A DNA stretch of 64,000 nucleotides from Heligmosomoides polygyrus polygyrus (GCA_947396885.1 OX377202.1:6696001-6760000); one strand, 5' to 3'. Positions 20,862 through 32,139 are shown, counted from the first letter of the stretch. Made by a program: numbers and translations. The notes: a model not told the origin generated them from the sequence alone.

Positions 20862-21189
20862 TAATTTGGTGGTGTTTTCTTCTACCCTAAGCACTACATG
20901 CTATGCTTTTGAAACTCATCAGCTCAGCAGATGACTGGACACGCCTCTTAGGCTCAGCCCGGCTGCCAGGCAATCTTAGCAGTTATCGCTATGCTTTGTT
21001 ATTTCGCTGGTTAGCTCCTAGGAGTCTCATCAGAGGAGGGTACCACCAATCTCTTATCCTTTGGTGTGAGCTGTCAGACAATGGAGGTTTCTCGTTGTCA
21101 GCCTTTCGTTACTAGAAAAATGCATATGCTGTTAGGGTACCCATAATTTTTGGGCTACCATACCACTTTTATTAAAATTTATTAGAACA

Positions 21190-21830
21190 AGATAATGACA
21201 AAGGGTAGTCAATTGATTTATTATCCATCTGTTGCCACAACTTTTCTCCAAAGATTGGGCTGAAAGTTGATTTCATTCTCCCAGAAAGAAGCTGGCCCGC
21301 TGCCGATCCATTCGTTGATTGCGCACTGAACTTCTTGACGTTGCGAGCATCATTTGTTCATGGAAAAGTAAGCGAGACTTCTGAATTCCACATAATCGCA
21401 AGGGCTGATATTTGGAGGGGCTGATATTTGAATACGCAGGATGTGCCACAATTTCGATAGACTCCTTCGTCACTCCTGTGGTCGTTTCGCTCGATGCGGT
21501 CGTGTATTATCCATCAACACACGAATAGTACCGAATCTCGAGTACTTCTCAAGCAGCTTATGCTTTATCTTCTTCAATGAACAAGTCTATTGTAATTGCC
21601 TGTCCATCCGGTAAAAGCGAGTAGTGCACGACACAAGTCCGATCTGTTTTCCAGTATGCTTCTTGTCCACAATGCTACAAATTCTATTCCGGAAACGATT
21701 GAACCACGTTTCACACGTTGACTTGCTGCAGGCATCTAGATCTAACAACGCAACGATAACTTTGTGAGCAGCATACACAGGCATTTCAGAACGAAAGTGA
21801 TGAAGAAGCAAGTCGCGATTTCGCCAGTCG
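21190..21830 (-). pseudogene. Mariner transposase remnant,  N- and C-terminal pieces
   Basis: Minus strand: N-terminal MLLHHFRSEMPVYAAHKVIV and TCETWFNRFRNRICSIVDKK (21811-21587). Then, after a large deletion, VAHPAYSNISPSKYQPLRLC (21450-21380), where the canonical mariner motif has YSPDxxPxDY, so the third catalytic Asp is mutated. No TIRs seen. Flanking 20864-21189 shows nothing else. Confidence 0.65.
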
Positions 21831-22227
21831 GCAATTTCATTTTCAAGAAATTGTCATAGTGCGGGCAGTAGATAGAGGCAATCGAATCGAGGCACTATTG
21901 CGAAACATATTCGAATCGCCTTGTTGTGTCAAAGAGAACATCCCGTTTGCATTTTGTATAAAGAAGTTGTAACGCGCCGAACACTCATGGTTCAAATAGC
22001 TCAGAAAATTATGGGACGCTCTAATAATTCTGTTGTTCTCTTTAGTCACTGAACGGGACCAGTCCAAGCACGTACCTTCTGCACAGTCGCCTCTTGTCTA
22101 TAAAATTTGCGTTGTAAGCGAGCGCTCAGAAGCGTATGTCCTTCAGTTTTATTTTAGCTTTTCTTTAGTTTTGGTTTATTCTGAATTTCTTGATGTATTA
22201 GCGCGCCCTTTGGCGCATAAATAAATA

Positions 22228-23421
22228 CTTACTTTACTTTGATACTTTAATGGTCCTTTTGTCGGCTGGAGGTCTTCTCAGCGTGGACCACAACTCTTCC
22301 AGACCACTCGATCTCTGGATGCTTGCATCCAGTGAGGCAGACTCCGCTCCCTGAAAGATCTTGAGAATGAGTCTGCCCATCGCGTTGGCGGTCGTCCCAG
22401 TGGTCTCTTGTGGTCTCTCGGGAGTCATTCTGTGACACGGAGACTCCATCTATCGTCCTTTCGTCGAAGCAGGTGTCGGGCCCAGCGATATTTAGACTTC
22501 TTCATGTACTGCAGCGGGTCTGCTAATTGCGACTTCTCCCGTAGCTCCGAGCTTCGTAGGCCTTCTTGCCATTGCTGACGAAGGCTTGTCCTCAGAAGAC
22601 ATCTCTCCAGTGCACGATGGGTAGTTTGCATCGCTCTGGCGATTGTCTTGTTGTCGGGCCAGGTTTCCGTCGCGTAACACATCGCAGGCAGTACAGAGGC
22701 GTTGAATATCGAGGCCCTGAGGCCGGCATCCTTGACCTGATCCGTGACTTCGCGAATCGAACTGAAGGCTGCCCACTGCGCGTCTCCTGCGGGCGATTTC
22801 AGGAGCGAGGTCGTTATCCATGTTCTGCTCTCTTCCCAGATAGACGTAGGAGCCGACCTGTTGTAGAGCGACTCCATCTAACCTTACGAGTCCCGTGTCA
22901 CACCACTGGTTGACCATAAATTGCGTTTTGGACATATTCATGTCCAATCCAATCTTCATACCTGCCACATTGAGCTCGTTCAGCATTTCCTCGACTTCTG
23001 CCGTGCTGGTAGAGATGAGAACAATATCGTCGGCGAAGCGAAGGTTGCTGATCCGTTTACCGTCGCCAAGGTAGCCTTTATCGTCCCAGTTCAAGTCTTT
23101 CATGGCACCCTGGAGTGCCGCTGTGAATAGCTTGGGAGAAATCGTGTCTCCCTGCCGTACTCCTTTCCCGATAGGAATTTTAAGCTTTCGATCGAACAGC
23201 TGGATGGTAGTCGATGTGTTCGAGAAGCATTCCTCGAGAAGTCGGATGTAGGGCGATGGTATACCAGCGTGCACAAGCGCGTTCAAAACGGCGTTGATTT
23301 CCACAGAGTCGAACGCTTTCCGGTAATCCACGAAGACAAGGACAAGTGGGAGGTGGTATTCGCGGCTCCTCTCGATGAGCTGTGAGACAGTCTGAATATG
23401 GTCCATGCAGGAGAAATCCTT
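22228..23421 (-). pseudogene. RTE-type LINE, 5'-truncated, with TSD
   Basis: Minus-strand reverse transcriptase: VLVFVDYRKAFDSVEINAVL (motif A), GVRQGDTISPKLFTAALQGA (motif B), LRFADDIVLIS (motif C, FADD), KSKYRWARHLLRRKDDRWSL near the C-terminus. At least two frameshifts (about 22790 and 22430). The 3' tail is AAAGTAAAGTAAGTA. GCATAAATAAATA flanks both sides (22215-22227, 23422-23434), a 13-bp target duplication. Endonuclease domain missing. Confidence 0.85.
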
Positions 23422-23631
23422 GCATAAATAAATAAATAACTAAATAAATAAAAAAATGGTGCCAGTCATGGCCGTTTTATCAGATGGTCAAGATTCTTCG
23501 AGAGTTGAACGTGCACGACGCATTCCTCCTTAAAAGCTTCACAGAAAGTGTTACATTTTTGGAGGGATTCGTTGCTAACATTTCACAGTGAATCGTTGTC
23601 TGAAGCCCTTTGTGTATTATGCACGGCGAGC

Positions 23632-23820
23632 TTAACAGCGCTCATTAGTATGAGGGAATCGATGGAGTAATAGACGTAATTGGATTATTCTTTGTGCTTT
23701 TGCGAAGGAATCAGCTACGCTTCTAACTTCGTTCAAGCTGCTAAGAACAGCTGGACAATGCTGCCTTGCTCGATTTCTAGACCATTCCTCTCGTACCGAC
23801 TTGCCGAGCTGAACTTTCAC
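23632..23820 (-). CDS. Orphan coding-like ORF
   Basis: Sixty-two codons reading KVQLGKSVREEWSRNRARQH, then PAVLSSLNEVRSVADSFAKA and RLLLHRFPHTNERC, ending at TAA. It begins at GTG right after an in-frame TAG, so the true start would need an upstream exon (TGATAG acceptor-like). Charged, helix-prone composition. Family not recognised. Confidence 0.3.
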   Translation of the reverse strand: MKVQLGKSVREEWSRNRARQHCPAVLSSLNEVRSVADSFAKAQRIIQLRLLLHRFPHTNERC

Positions 23821-23887
23821 CTATCATTGTACTAAGTGAATTAGTTACCTTCTTCACTGATGAGCCTTGGGGTAACTAATTGTAAAC

Positions 23888-24660
23888 ATGTTTTGTGTGA
23901 AGATAGAGGCGAAACAAAACATGCTTAATGTTGTTGTTAGCTGTCGTTGTTTTGGATGTTTTTGTCCTTCGACCACGATTGTTGTGTCGTTGTATTTTAT
24001 GTTGTTGAAGAACTATGAGAATAATAATTTAATAATTTTACGCATAGATTTGCACCTGATTCTATCTCTTGCTTTGACACTTAGGCAAATTAACAGGGAA
24101 TTTCACTTCGAATTACTCAACTCTGCAAGTTTTTCTGCTTCACACTCACTCGTGCTTTCTCTCGCAATTTCACCCTCCACTGCTTTCTTCGTGAATCATT
24201 GAGTATGAAGAAGTCGTCGTCGTGCTATACGTTTCGTCGTTAAATAATTGATTTTGACTGGAGGGGTTTCTCGGCGAAGAACCACCACCACCATTCTTTA
24301 AAAAACGTCACGAACTCCACATCTAGTTGACTTCGTCTCTCGTCTAGTTTTGGGAAAATGTGGTTGGTCCACTTGAATGGTTTCGCACTTTAATGACCGC
24401 CCTATTTAACAATGATGGTCGAGGTGCAAAGCTCGCTCTAGCTCAGGCTCGAGTGAGTGTGATAAAGTCAGAAGCACAGGGTTATTTGGGGTGCCGATCA
24501 CGAAACTAGCATCAGTTTTTGAATTGCTTACATTGGAAGTCAAAGATTCTCACCTTTCCACTTTCAAAGAGCCCGATGAACCTAAATAACGTTTCTTGCC
24601 ATGTTTTGGTTCAAATATGTGTTGGAAATGGGGATAAGGAGTCTCAATGACGATAAATCG
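23888..24660. other. No recognisable gene
   Basis: AT-rich, with a plus-strand ORF at 23888-24202 (MFCVKIEAKQNMLNVVVSC) that I regard as chance. No repeat match apart from short GTCGTCGTC. Confidence 0.35.
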
Positions 24661-24675
24661 CAAATTGCAAAAACA

Positions 24676-24748
24676 CCAGCATCGGGGGAATCGAACCCAT
24701 GACCACGTTTCCATGAAGCGAGAACAACACCCACTGCGCCAGCCCACC
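24676..24748 (-). repeat. tRNA-like unit (pseudo-tRNA or SINE head)
   Basis: Minus strand reads GGTGGGCTGGCGCAGTGGG (A-box-like) and GGTTCGATTCCCCCGATGC (B box), spaced as in a tRNA of about 73 nt. Stems are imperfect, so I do not call a functional tRNA. Another tRNA-like unit at 49197-49264 is likewise followed by repeat E. Confidence 0.5.
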
Positions 24749-24764
24749 AAATTCGGTGGCTAAC

Positions 24765-24920
24765 AGTAGGGCGTGATGAGTTTCGCGCTCACGCTTTCAC
24801 ACGCCTTTTTTCGACCACAGAAGAGCATTCCGAAAAACTAACTATGATTTTGGACTCCCCACACGGGACCCTACTTCCTGTAAAAATTGCACGGCAAAAG
24901 CACACCGCAAGTTTGGAGGC
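24765..24920 (+). repeat. Repeat E, copy 1
   Basis: TTTCGCGCTCACGC, TTTTTTCGACCACAGAAGAG, TTTTGGACTCCCCACACGGG and GGAGGCTCTCCTTGT. Also present at 49283-49435 (same strand) and 48438-48582 (inverted). Confidence 0.7.
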
Positions 24921-25750
24921 TCTCCTTGTATGTCCCCGCCGTTTTTTCAAAACTGAATTTCGCTGAAAGTTTTTTGCACAATGTGATATGTTATTCGAAA
25001 GAGAATGACTTGCTCTATCAGAAGCTATGTTTGGCTTTGTTCAAATTTCAGTTTTTTTTGGCAATTTTGGTTATTAAAATGGAGATTCAGAATAAGAAAA
25101 ATGGGATCTATCCTAGTCCGGGGGGGCCACATAACTAAAAGGTATTATATGTAACAAATCCACCTGAGACTTACCGTGCGGCTCCTACAGACAACATGGG
25201 ACCTAAACAAGAAAAGAAAGTGAAGAAAAAACGAAAAAATTACATAAGCAGGCAAAATTGTGTGCCCTCCTCACCATGTTAAATACTGGTTATAACATGT
25301 CACGCGGCGGTGGCACGCGGCATGCGGCTTCATGCGCCCTCCCCATCATGTTAGATCCTTGTTATAACATGTCAGCCGGGGGATAGCACGCGGCATGCCT
25401 CCATTCCGCCGCTCTTTGTCCGCCGACACGGTTGTAAACCGTGGCAATTTTTTTTTCGTTTGTCCGCTCGTTTTCGGTTTATTTTAGGTTGCAGCTTGTT
25501 CGCTAGGAGCCGCTCGGTAAGTTTCAATTCATTTTGTAACATAATTTCTAGTTATGTGGCCCCCCCGGACTAGGATAGATCCGAAAAATGACCTTCCCTG
25601 GAAGGTACTTCCCTCTGCTAGTGTTTGAGACTTTTTGCCCAAAGTTATGCAGCATTCGAAAGAGGATATCTTGCTCTACAAAACGATGTATAGCGTTTTT
25701 TGTTCACATTGATTTTTATCAAATTTCTGGGTATTAAAGTGTACTTTTAC
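24921..25750. repeat. AT-rich CTCCACTTTAATG-family repeat, interrupted
   Basis: Family blocks (TTCGAAAGAGAATGACTTGC, TGCTCTATCAGAAGC, TTATTAAAATGGAGATTCAG) precede the MITE at 25104-25582. Related ones (CGAAAGAGGATATCTTGCTC, TTCTGGGTATTAAAGTGTAC) follow it. Confidence 0.5.
25104..25582. mobile_element. MITE with perfect 34-bp TIRs and 8-bp TSD
   Basis: Begins GGATCTATCCTAGTCCGGGG and ends with its exact inverted copy; the 34 terminal bases, including a seven-G/C run, match perfectly. Flanked by GAAAAATG on both sides (25096-25103, 25583-25590). Interior (about 410 bp) is non-coding, with a duplicated block (CCATGTTAAATACTGG / TCATGTTAGATCCTTG, period 72) and GTTATAACATGTCA. An 8-bp duplication fits hAT-type mobilisation. 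Confidence 0.9.
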
Positions 25751-25754
25751 CAAC

Positions 25755-25850
25755 AGCTCCTTTACCACTCGTATAACCTGTCATCCCGTTGGTCATCGAG
25801 TTGCTCGAGCGGCCGCCAGCAGCGGCTCCAAATACTCTCGCACTTTTCCA
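25755..25850 (-). pseudogene. LINE C-terminal end fragment
   Basis: Minus frame reads WRPLEQLDDQRDDRLYEW and stop, the C-terminus expected after the ARRIxWSTLARD segment seen at 44270-44335. Only the end is present. Confidence 0.55.
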
Positions 25851-25908
25851 CGCTCGTTCTCCGAACAATTTTTTTCGGTAGAAATATCTGAAGCAAGAAT
25901 TTTTTCAG

Positions 25909-25999
25909 AGATGTGTCAGCGACCGACACGATTCCTCGCCGAGCCACATTTCTTCTCGATGACGATCCAGGAGCCGCCGGAGTTCCGCAGAGCGTTCAG
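25909..25999 (+). CDS. Candidate internal exon (acceptor TTTTTTCAG, donor GTCAGT)
   Basis: A strong nematode-style acceptor at 25899-25908 precedes a 91-bp frame reading DVSATDTIPRRATFLLDDDP then GAAGVPQSVQ, followed by CAG/GTCAGT. Of the other frames one meets a stop early. The frame also continues past the donor to 26116, so the boundary is uncertain. Product not recognised. 26001-26756 holds no other supported gene. Confidence 0.35.
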
Positions 26000-26324
26000 G
26001 TCAGTCGGCGAGAGCTTTACAAGGAGGTTGTGTGGAACTCATTGCCGCAGTCAAGAACTTCGCACGAGTTTAGCTGCTGTGCCGAGAAAACTTCCAACGG
26101 AACATGCATTAATTAGGCCGTGCGCCGACACAACAAGGAGGTCGAGCTCCTTATGAAGGAAGGAGCCGTGGGGAGCATGAGCTGAGGGAGTGAGAGGTAC
26201 AGCGAGGGACGTCGTTCGTGAACGGTGAATAATCACCGGAACCTGACTGGTATGGAGAACTTGTCGATTTGATGCGGCGGTGAGGAACCTCTGCTGCTCT
26301 CGAGTGTCTCTGTCATGCTAGACT

Positions 26325-26376
26325 GGGCTGCGCCGTGCATTCTACTTCTGCACGATGTCATATAGACAACTTCAAC
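26325..26376 (-). mobile_element. Decayed SINE-A tail fragment
   Basis: GCGCCGTGCATTCTACTTCT GCACGATGTC follows the SINE-A tail-proximal order with losses. Confidence 0.45.
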
Positions 26377-26756
26377 GCGATTTTTTTTGTCCTTAGAAGG
26401 GCAGCGAGATGGATAGTCGGCCTTTACTACAACTCCACTCCAACTCTGACAAAGGTTTGGAGCACCTCGGTAGGATCTAATCCTTGAATCGATTTGGAGC
26501 GAAAGCGATAATGTAATTTAATATTTTTACGTAATTTTTGCCTATTGACTGTGTTTATTGATCGACATTTTATTTATTTATTTATTGTTTATCATTTGTC
26601 GCATCACTTTGTGCGGATAAATATTATGGAATTCTACTGGATAGTGCCAATTTAAAAGCAGCTTTTTTCGGAATCAGCAGTGTGCGGGCTTAGCGACCGT
26701 TTATCACCACTGACTGGGGCTTCGCCCAAGAAGTCAATGGTAACTGGAATAGTTGT

Positions 26757-27090
26757 GCTCGAACGCTTGAATATATTCGAATAATTATTTAATAATTATT
26801 TGAACAGTCGAATATGCGGAACATTCGATATTTCCAGATTTTTGACATCGATGGTTTGAAAACACGAATATTTGTTTGAATTTGAACATTAAAAGATAGC
26901 TATATTCAATTATTTTTCGAAAATTTACTTTAAATACTTTAATTTTGGTCGAAAATCGAATAATTTTACTTGAAGATCTGATACTTTTACAAAGAATAAA
27001 CTTCAATTTTTCAAGTACAAAATCTGATTCGAACAAAACGTTCGACTACTTGAACATTCGTATGAACAAAAAATAGGGAATTATTCGATT
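26757..27090. repeat. TTCGAAT-rich AT repeat
   Basis: Dense TTCGAATA/TATTCGAA motifs in both orientations. The same type occurs at 38560-38945 and 62996-63160, sharing TCGAACG starts and GAATATTGxAATxTTCxAGA blocks. Confidence 0.6.
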
Positions 27091-27099
27091 TTCGGTCAT

Positions 27100-28690
27100 T
27101 TGAAAAAATTTTTAGAAGAGAAAAAGTGGCTATTTTTAGGTGCCAATGCAGAAATTACGCCATGTTCTTGTCCGAAGCGTGGTGATTTTTATTCGATTGA
27201 TAGCCGCATGGTGTATGACACCTGTTAAAGATAGAAAAAAAACTGTAAAGAACACGCATGTCCTCACTTTGATGCTGCATGTAAGCAGTATTTACACCAT
27301 CAATTAAGTAGACATTGGACTTGCTTTTCGAGTGCATGGCGCAATCCGGTCTTTTAACGAACTATATGATTTTTTTCTGATGTACTTTGTGCTTATCACA
27401 AACTTAATTTTTCCTTTTTTCAAGAAATAAAATTTTTATAGATTTATTACACTTTTTGGGGCAGCAGACGAATTCTTCTTCTTCGTCTTCTTCTTCTTCT
27501 CCTGAGCGTTTAGTCCCGCGCAGTCGCAGGGTCCGCTGTTCCTGTGATCTGTCGCCACCTCATCCTATCAAGGGCGTCATCTGCCGTGGCGCCGACTTCG
27601 GCGAGATCTCTCTTGATGACGTCCTTCCATCTTTTCCTTGGGGCTCCTCTCGAACGCTTTCCGGGTGCCTCGAAATCGAGGGCCAATCTTGTGGGGTGAT
27701 TCTCTGGCCTTCTGAGGACGTGTCCATACCACCTCAGGCGCTGCTCCCTCATCTTCAGCTGGATCGGGGCTGTCTTCATCACTGCCCTAACATCCTCGTT
27801 TCGCACCCTGTCCCGACGGGTCCATCCACATGCCCACCTCAGCATCCTCATCTCCGCCGAGTGCAGTCGCCGCTCCTGCGCCTTACCCAGGGCCCAGCAC
27901 TCAGTGCCCTAAGGGAAGGCAGGTCTCACAACTGTTCTAGAGCTTGCCTTTGAGCGTCCTGGAGCATCTACGGTCGCAGAGGATCCCTGTGGACTCCCTC
28001 CACTTGAGCTAGGCTGCGTTTATCCGTCCCCTGACCGCCTGGTCCACACTTCCTTCCTCGGATAGGTCACTTCCGAGGTAGCGGAATTCTTCCACCTTCT
28101 CGATCGTTTCTCCTTGGCAGTCTAGGATCGATCCAGCGCACTGCTCAGAGCTGATGAACTTCGTCTTCTTCACGTTCAGCCGTGGGCCGTTGTCTGCGAG
28201 GGCTCTCTGGCACAGCTGCACCTTCTCCTCCAGCTCCTCCTGGTTGTCGGCTACTAGGGCGATCCGCGTATAGGATCGTTTTGAGAGGGCCTTCCTCAGG
28301 GTGGTTCACTACAGAGTCAAGCGTCAGCAGGAAGAGGAACGGACTCAGAGCCGACCCTTGGTGTACCCCCACTGTGATGTCCACTTTCCTTGTCACCCCG
28401 TGTGGAGTTCGTATGGCCGCTTTCGAGCCCTCGTACTTGAAGAAAGCCCTCGTACATTAGCAGACGAATTAAGAAATTTAAAGAAAGTTATACCAGATTT
28501 CTTCTTCTTGGAGAGCTTGCAGTTTCAGAGTCTGCCTGTAGGAAGCTCACTTCGATGTGGAAGTCGTTCACTTTGATTTCAAAAGCGTAAAGTTTGTTTA
28601 GAAGAGTGTGCAACTCGATTTGAAGTGTCCAATTTGATTTGAAAATTTTTTCAGTTCAACGTGAAAAGGGTACATATGTATGCCGCCATT
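27100..28690 (-). repeat. LTE element interrupted by an RTE LINE
   Basis: Left part has LTE centre and arm blocks (TTACGCCATGTTCTTGTCCG, TGTAAGCAGTATTTACACCA, ATTACACTTTTTGGGGCAGC). The right part after the LINE resumes with AAGAAAGTTATACCAG and TTTCAGAGTCTGCCTG and ends TTCAACGTGAAAAGGGTAC. Confidence 0.7.
27475..28458 (-). pseudogene. RTE-type LINE 3' half, 5'-truncated, with TSD
   Basis: Minus strand: VGVHQGSALSPFLFLLTLDS (RT motif B), LYAD at the motif C position, LNVKKTKFISSEQCAG, EKVEEFRYLGSDLSEEGSVD, then MREQRLRWYGHVLRRPENHP and KRWKDVIKRDLAEVGATADD. Frames are broken around 28260 and 27900. It ends in a GAAGAAGAAG tail. AGCAGACGAATT flanks both sides (27463-27474, 28459-28470), a perfect 12-bp duplication. 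Endonuclease and motif A are absent. Confidence 0.9.
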
Positions 28691-28723
28691 TGCAACAGCA
28701 GCAGTTCTTAATGAATTATCGGA

Positions 28724-28919
28724 ACATGTCGCGAAGATGGGCAGCATTGAGGGGTGGAACACGTCATCCAATCAGGCCACATCGAATGGGCTGCTTGAGC
28801 TGAGAGAAGAAGTATGCGGTCGGCACCCTGATTGGCTGGCGCATGTTCGGCTGGTGCAGCCTGGCTATGATTGGATGGCGCGCTTCCAACCTCCAGTGCT
28901 GCCCATCTTCGCGACATGT
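28724..28919. mobile_element. CATGTCGCGAA palindromic MITE
   Basis: ACATGTCGCGAAGATGGGCA at left and TGCCCATCTTCGCGACATGT at right pair perfectly over 20 bases. Interior has CCAATCAGG, GATTGGCTGGCG and GATTGGATGGCGCG motifs of the family. Confidence 0.85.
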
Positions 28920-29369
28920 ATTAAATTAGTTATCTTTGAATAGTGAAAATGCAGAGTTATCTCACGAATTCATAGCTCATTTGGTGCGTTTCTGTCTCGA
29001 CACATCGCAACCGAAAAGTCTCACTTCTTTGGGGATAGGGGACCCGACTTGTGCTGCGCATTCCGCATGCTCTAATCTTAAGCCCTGATGAAGCGCCGTC
29101 TAATCAGGACTTCGGAAGTCGTGCGAGTTCAAGTGCAACAGCGCATTTTCAGTGATGAAGATGAGCTCGCCATAAGCTCCGGAGGCTGACGCATCAGCAC
29201 ACTAATCCTGCTGAGCAAGTTTGCTGGCAATTATGCAGCTGCCTCCGCAGGGACGGCTCCGCGCTTGATTGGACCAGAGCGGCCGATTGAAGGCCGCTAG
29301 CTGACGAGAGCAGCAGAGCCTATTACAGTAGTTCAGGCTCCGTTTGAGATGCCTTAATCTTCTGACACA
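28920..29369. other. No recognisable gene
   Basis: Mixed sequence with TAAGCCCTGATGAAGCGCCG and GGACTTCGGAAGTCG motifs but no open frame or repeat match that I can support. Confidence 0.4.
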
Positions 29370-29377
29370 GGAATTTA

Positions 29378-29561
29378 GGATCTATCCTAATCGGAGAGGG
29401 CATGCGCGACTTAGTTCTCTCTCTTGAGTTACTAGAAGGGCTTCAGCTGGTGTCCCACGATGCGCGAGGGTTTTCATTTAATTTCAGAGGGAAATTTCAG
29501 GGTCATGGTGTTGTGGCACCGAATGGCGTACGCATATGGCAGTCCCCTCTCGAATGGATCC
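29378..29561. mobile_element. GGATCTATCCTA MITE, right end eroded
   Basis: Left end GGATCTATCCTAATCGG. Right end shortened to CTCTCGAATGGATCC. Flanks GGAATTTA (29370-29377) and GGAATTTG (29562-29569) are an 8-bp duplication with one mismatch. The interior resembles the one-ended copy at 38392. Confidence 0.75.
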
Positions 29562-29636
29562 GGAATTTGTGCTACAAAGATAAAGGAGGAGCCAAAGGCT
29601 ACATACCTTTTGGGGATTTGGAGTATCTCGATATAT

Positions 29637-31700
29637 ACCATTTTCAGGTCGAATTGGACAATTTTCAAACCAAATTCGACACTTTTCAAACCAATTTGGA
29701 CACTGTTTACGTCGAACTAGACACTCTTCTAAACTCGCCTAAGACTTTTGAAATCAAAGAGAACTCTGCCGAATTGAAACAACCTTTATATAGGTTCAGC
29801 TGCTACAAACTTAATAAGATGTCTAGAAAAAAATTCTGTCCAAGGAAAATTTAGAATAACTTTTTTTTTTTGCAATTTTTTTTTACTTTAGCTGCCGAAT
29901 GAGTGAAATAATTTTATAGAATTTTTACTTTTGGAGAAAAACAACAAATTAAGTTTTGTTTTGGAGCGCAACAAAGCAGCAACCATATATTGCCCCAAAA
30001 AAACCAGATCGCGCCGTGCACCTTAGAAGCTCGTCGTGATTTTTATTTGATTGATAGCGTAAATGCTGTTTACATGGGACAACTATGTATGTGCGCTCTT
30101 AAAAATTGTTCCTGTTGCATTGTCCACAGTTTTTTTTTTTGTTCGAGGAAAATTTCAGTATGATTTCTTCAAACCTTTAATTCACTTGCCCAGTAAGTGA
30201 ACACTTTGTTTGAAATTTTAGAAAATTCTTATTTTTTTGTAAAAAAAAAATAAAAGTTTGTTAGCTTGTTTTGAAGAATTGGAGAACAGGAGGGCGACAA
30301 TTTTTTAGTGCCAAGAGGAGATTGCGCCATGCTGTCGTCCAAGATGTCGCGATTCTTGCTCGATTAATAGCAAAATTTGGGTTTCATGGAAGTTCACACT
30401 TACAAACGATGGATGCAACATAGACAACATAGGCATAAAAACACAAATTTTCACTTTGATGCATTACATAAGCAGCACTTACACTATCAATCAAATAGAA
30501 ATCGCGACGAGCTTTTCGAGTGCGTGGCGAAGTCTGACATTGAATGATTGCTGCCTTGTTGTACTTTAAAACAAAATTTAGTTTATTATCTTCTTTCAAA
30601 AAATAAAAATTTCATAGAATTTTACACGCATTCGATCAGTTGAAGTAAGAAATTCCAAAAAAAAAACTTATTCTACATTTACCTTAAACAAAAACTACTT
30701 TAATTTGGAGCACGGTCGTTTTGGTTTGGGTGACGTTCAAATTAATTTCAAAGTTTATAGGCCAGCTTTTTTTTTAATAAAAAAATGTTATACAATTATT
30801 TCAATCATTCGGCAGCTGGAGTAAAAAAATAAAAAAAAGTTATTCTAAGCTTTCCTTAAGCCTAAATCGATCTAACCATGTTGGAAAGGCTTCAGTTTAA
30901 CTCTTCTTGAGATTTGGAAGACGTTCAATTTGATTTCAAAGTTCATAGGTGAGCTTAACAGACTTAATGCTATTTGAAGCATTAAAGTGAGGATATGTGT
31001 AACCTTTATAACTGTCTTTCTTGTATCGTTTACAAGTGCAAAACTCCATTCAGGTGGAAATTTGGCTATTATTTGAATAAAATTCGCGACCTCTTGGACG
31101 AAGACGTGGCGCATTCTCTTTTTTGGCACTAAAAATGACCACCTTCGTGTTTTTTAAACAAACTTTGAACCGTTATTTTTGAGTCAAGTTTAAGTTGAGC
31201 TTTTTGACTTCAAGTTTTAAACCATTATTTTTTCTCAGAAAAATCAGAGTTTCATAAAATTTCAAATAATGTGCTCACTTATTGGTTTGATGAATTAATA
31301 CTTCAAAGAAAGTTGTACTAAAGTTTTTCTTGACTTCTAGTTTGATGTAGAAGAAGATCATTTCAGTTTGGAGAAATTCGCTTTGATTTATTTATTTATT
31401 TATTCTTTCTTCTTTTCATTCTTTGACTTCAAAAGTGTTGTACTAGCATAAAAGAGTGTCTACTTTGATGTGAAAATGGTTTATACCATCAAATTATATC
31501 AAATTAGGCAGTTTTCGAATTAAAATGGACATTTTTGGAATCAAATTAGACACTCTTCTAAGCTAGCTTTAAGACTTTGAAATCAAAGCAAACTCTACCC
31601 AATCGGAACGAGCTTCTTACAGGATAAACTACAGACTCTCCAAAACGGTTAGACTACTTTTCTGTTCAATGTAAAGTTGATATAACTTTCTTTGAAATTT
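29637..31700. repeat. Block of two or more LTE copies
   Basis: TATACCATTTTCAGGTCGAA starts the block. Arms, centres and inverted arms follow (GTGCGTGGCGAAGTCTGAC, TTTGCTGCCTTG-like, AGTTTAACTCTTCTTGAG), then a junction GATGTGAAAATGGTTTATAC CATC near 31475 where another copy begins and runs to about 31700. No coding domain. Confidence 0.6.
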
Positions 31701-31958
31701 TTAGACCAATTGCAGCACTAGACACTCGTTCGCTTAGCGATAGCTGTACCCTATGACTAGTATGTGCTCTTGACGCCCTGCCCTTCCCTCTTCGTGCTTC
31801 ATGTGAAGAAGGAGCATTAGTCCAGCATCATTATTTCGTGGCCATGCCAGTAGTTTCCACAAAACGCGCCTAATTGTAAGCATTACGACCCCTCTCAGCC
31901 TTCGCGAAAGGAGTCGTCAGCACCCATTAGGACACAGCTAACGGACTCCGCCATCCCA

Positions 31959-32130
31959 TTAAAACCCAGAGTATAAGAAGTCGAGCAAGGAGCGCACTGG
32001 ACTTGGTGTCGGTGAGATGGTGGCGGATGTTGGGTTTTCTTCAACAATAACGCTGCTGAATACCAGCCTCTCAACTTTTGATACTGGTTCTGAATTGATT
32101 GAGCTTGAACCCTTTTTCAAGGGAGTTCGG
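31959..32130 (-). CDS. Orphan coding-like C-terminus
   Basis: Minus frame reads KKGSSSINSEPVSKVERLVF then SSVIVEENPTSATISPTPSP and VRSLLDFLYSGF, ending at TAA. Protein-like Ser/Thr/Pro-rich composition. Its upstream side is replaced by a MITE half at 32140. 31701-31958 shows no further feature. Family unknown. Confidence 0.35.
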
Positions 32131-32139
32131 GTACAAGTC

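Noticed and set aside
24676..24748. Functional tRNA gene
   Set aside because: A and B boxes are present but the acceptor and anticodon stems do not pair cleanly; a relative sits next to repeat E elsewhere, so it is better treated as a tRNA-derived repeat.
27456..27953. 165-codon plus-strand ORF rich in Ser/Pro
   Set aside because: It is antisense to the RTE reverse transcriptase C-terminus, which has recognisable RLRWYGHVLRRPE motifs on minus.
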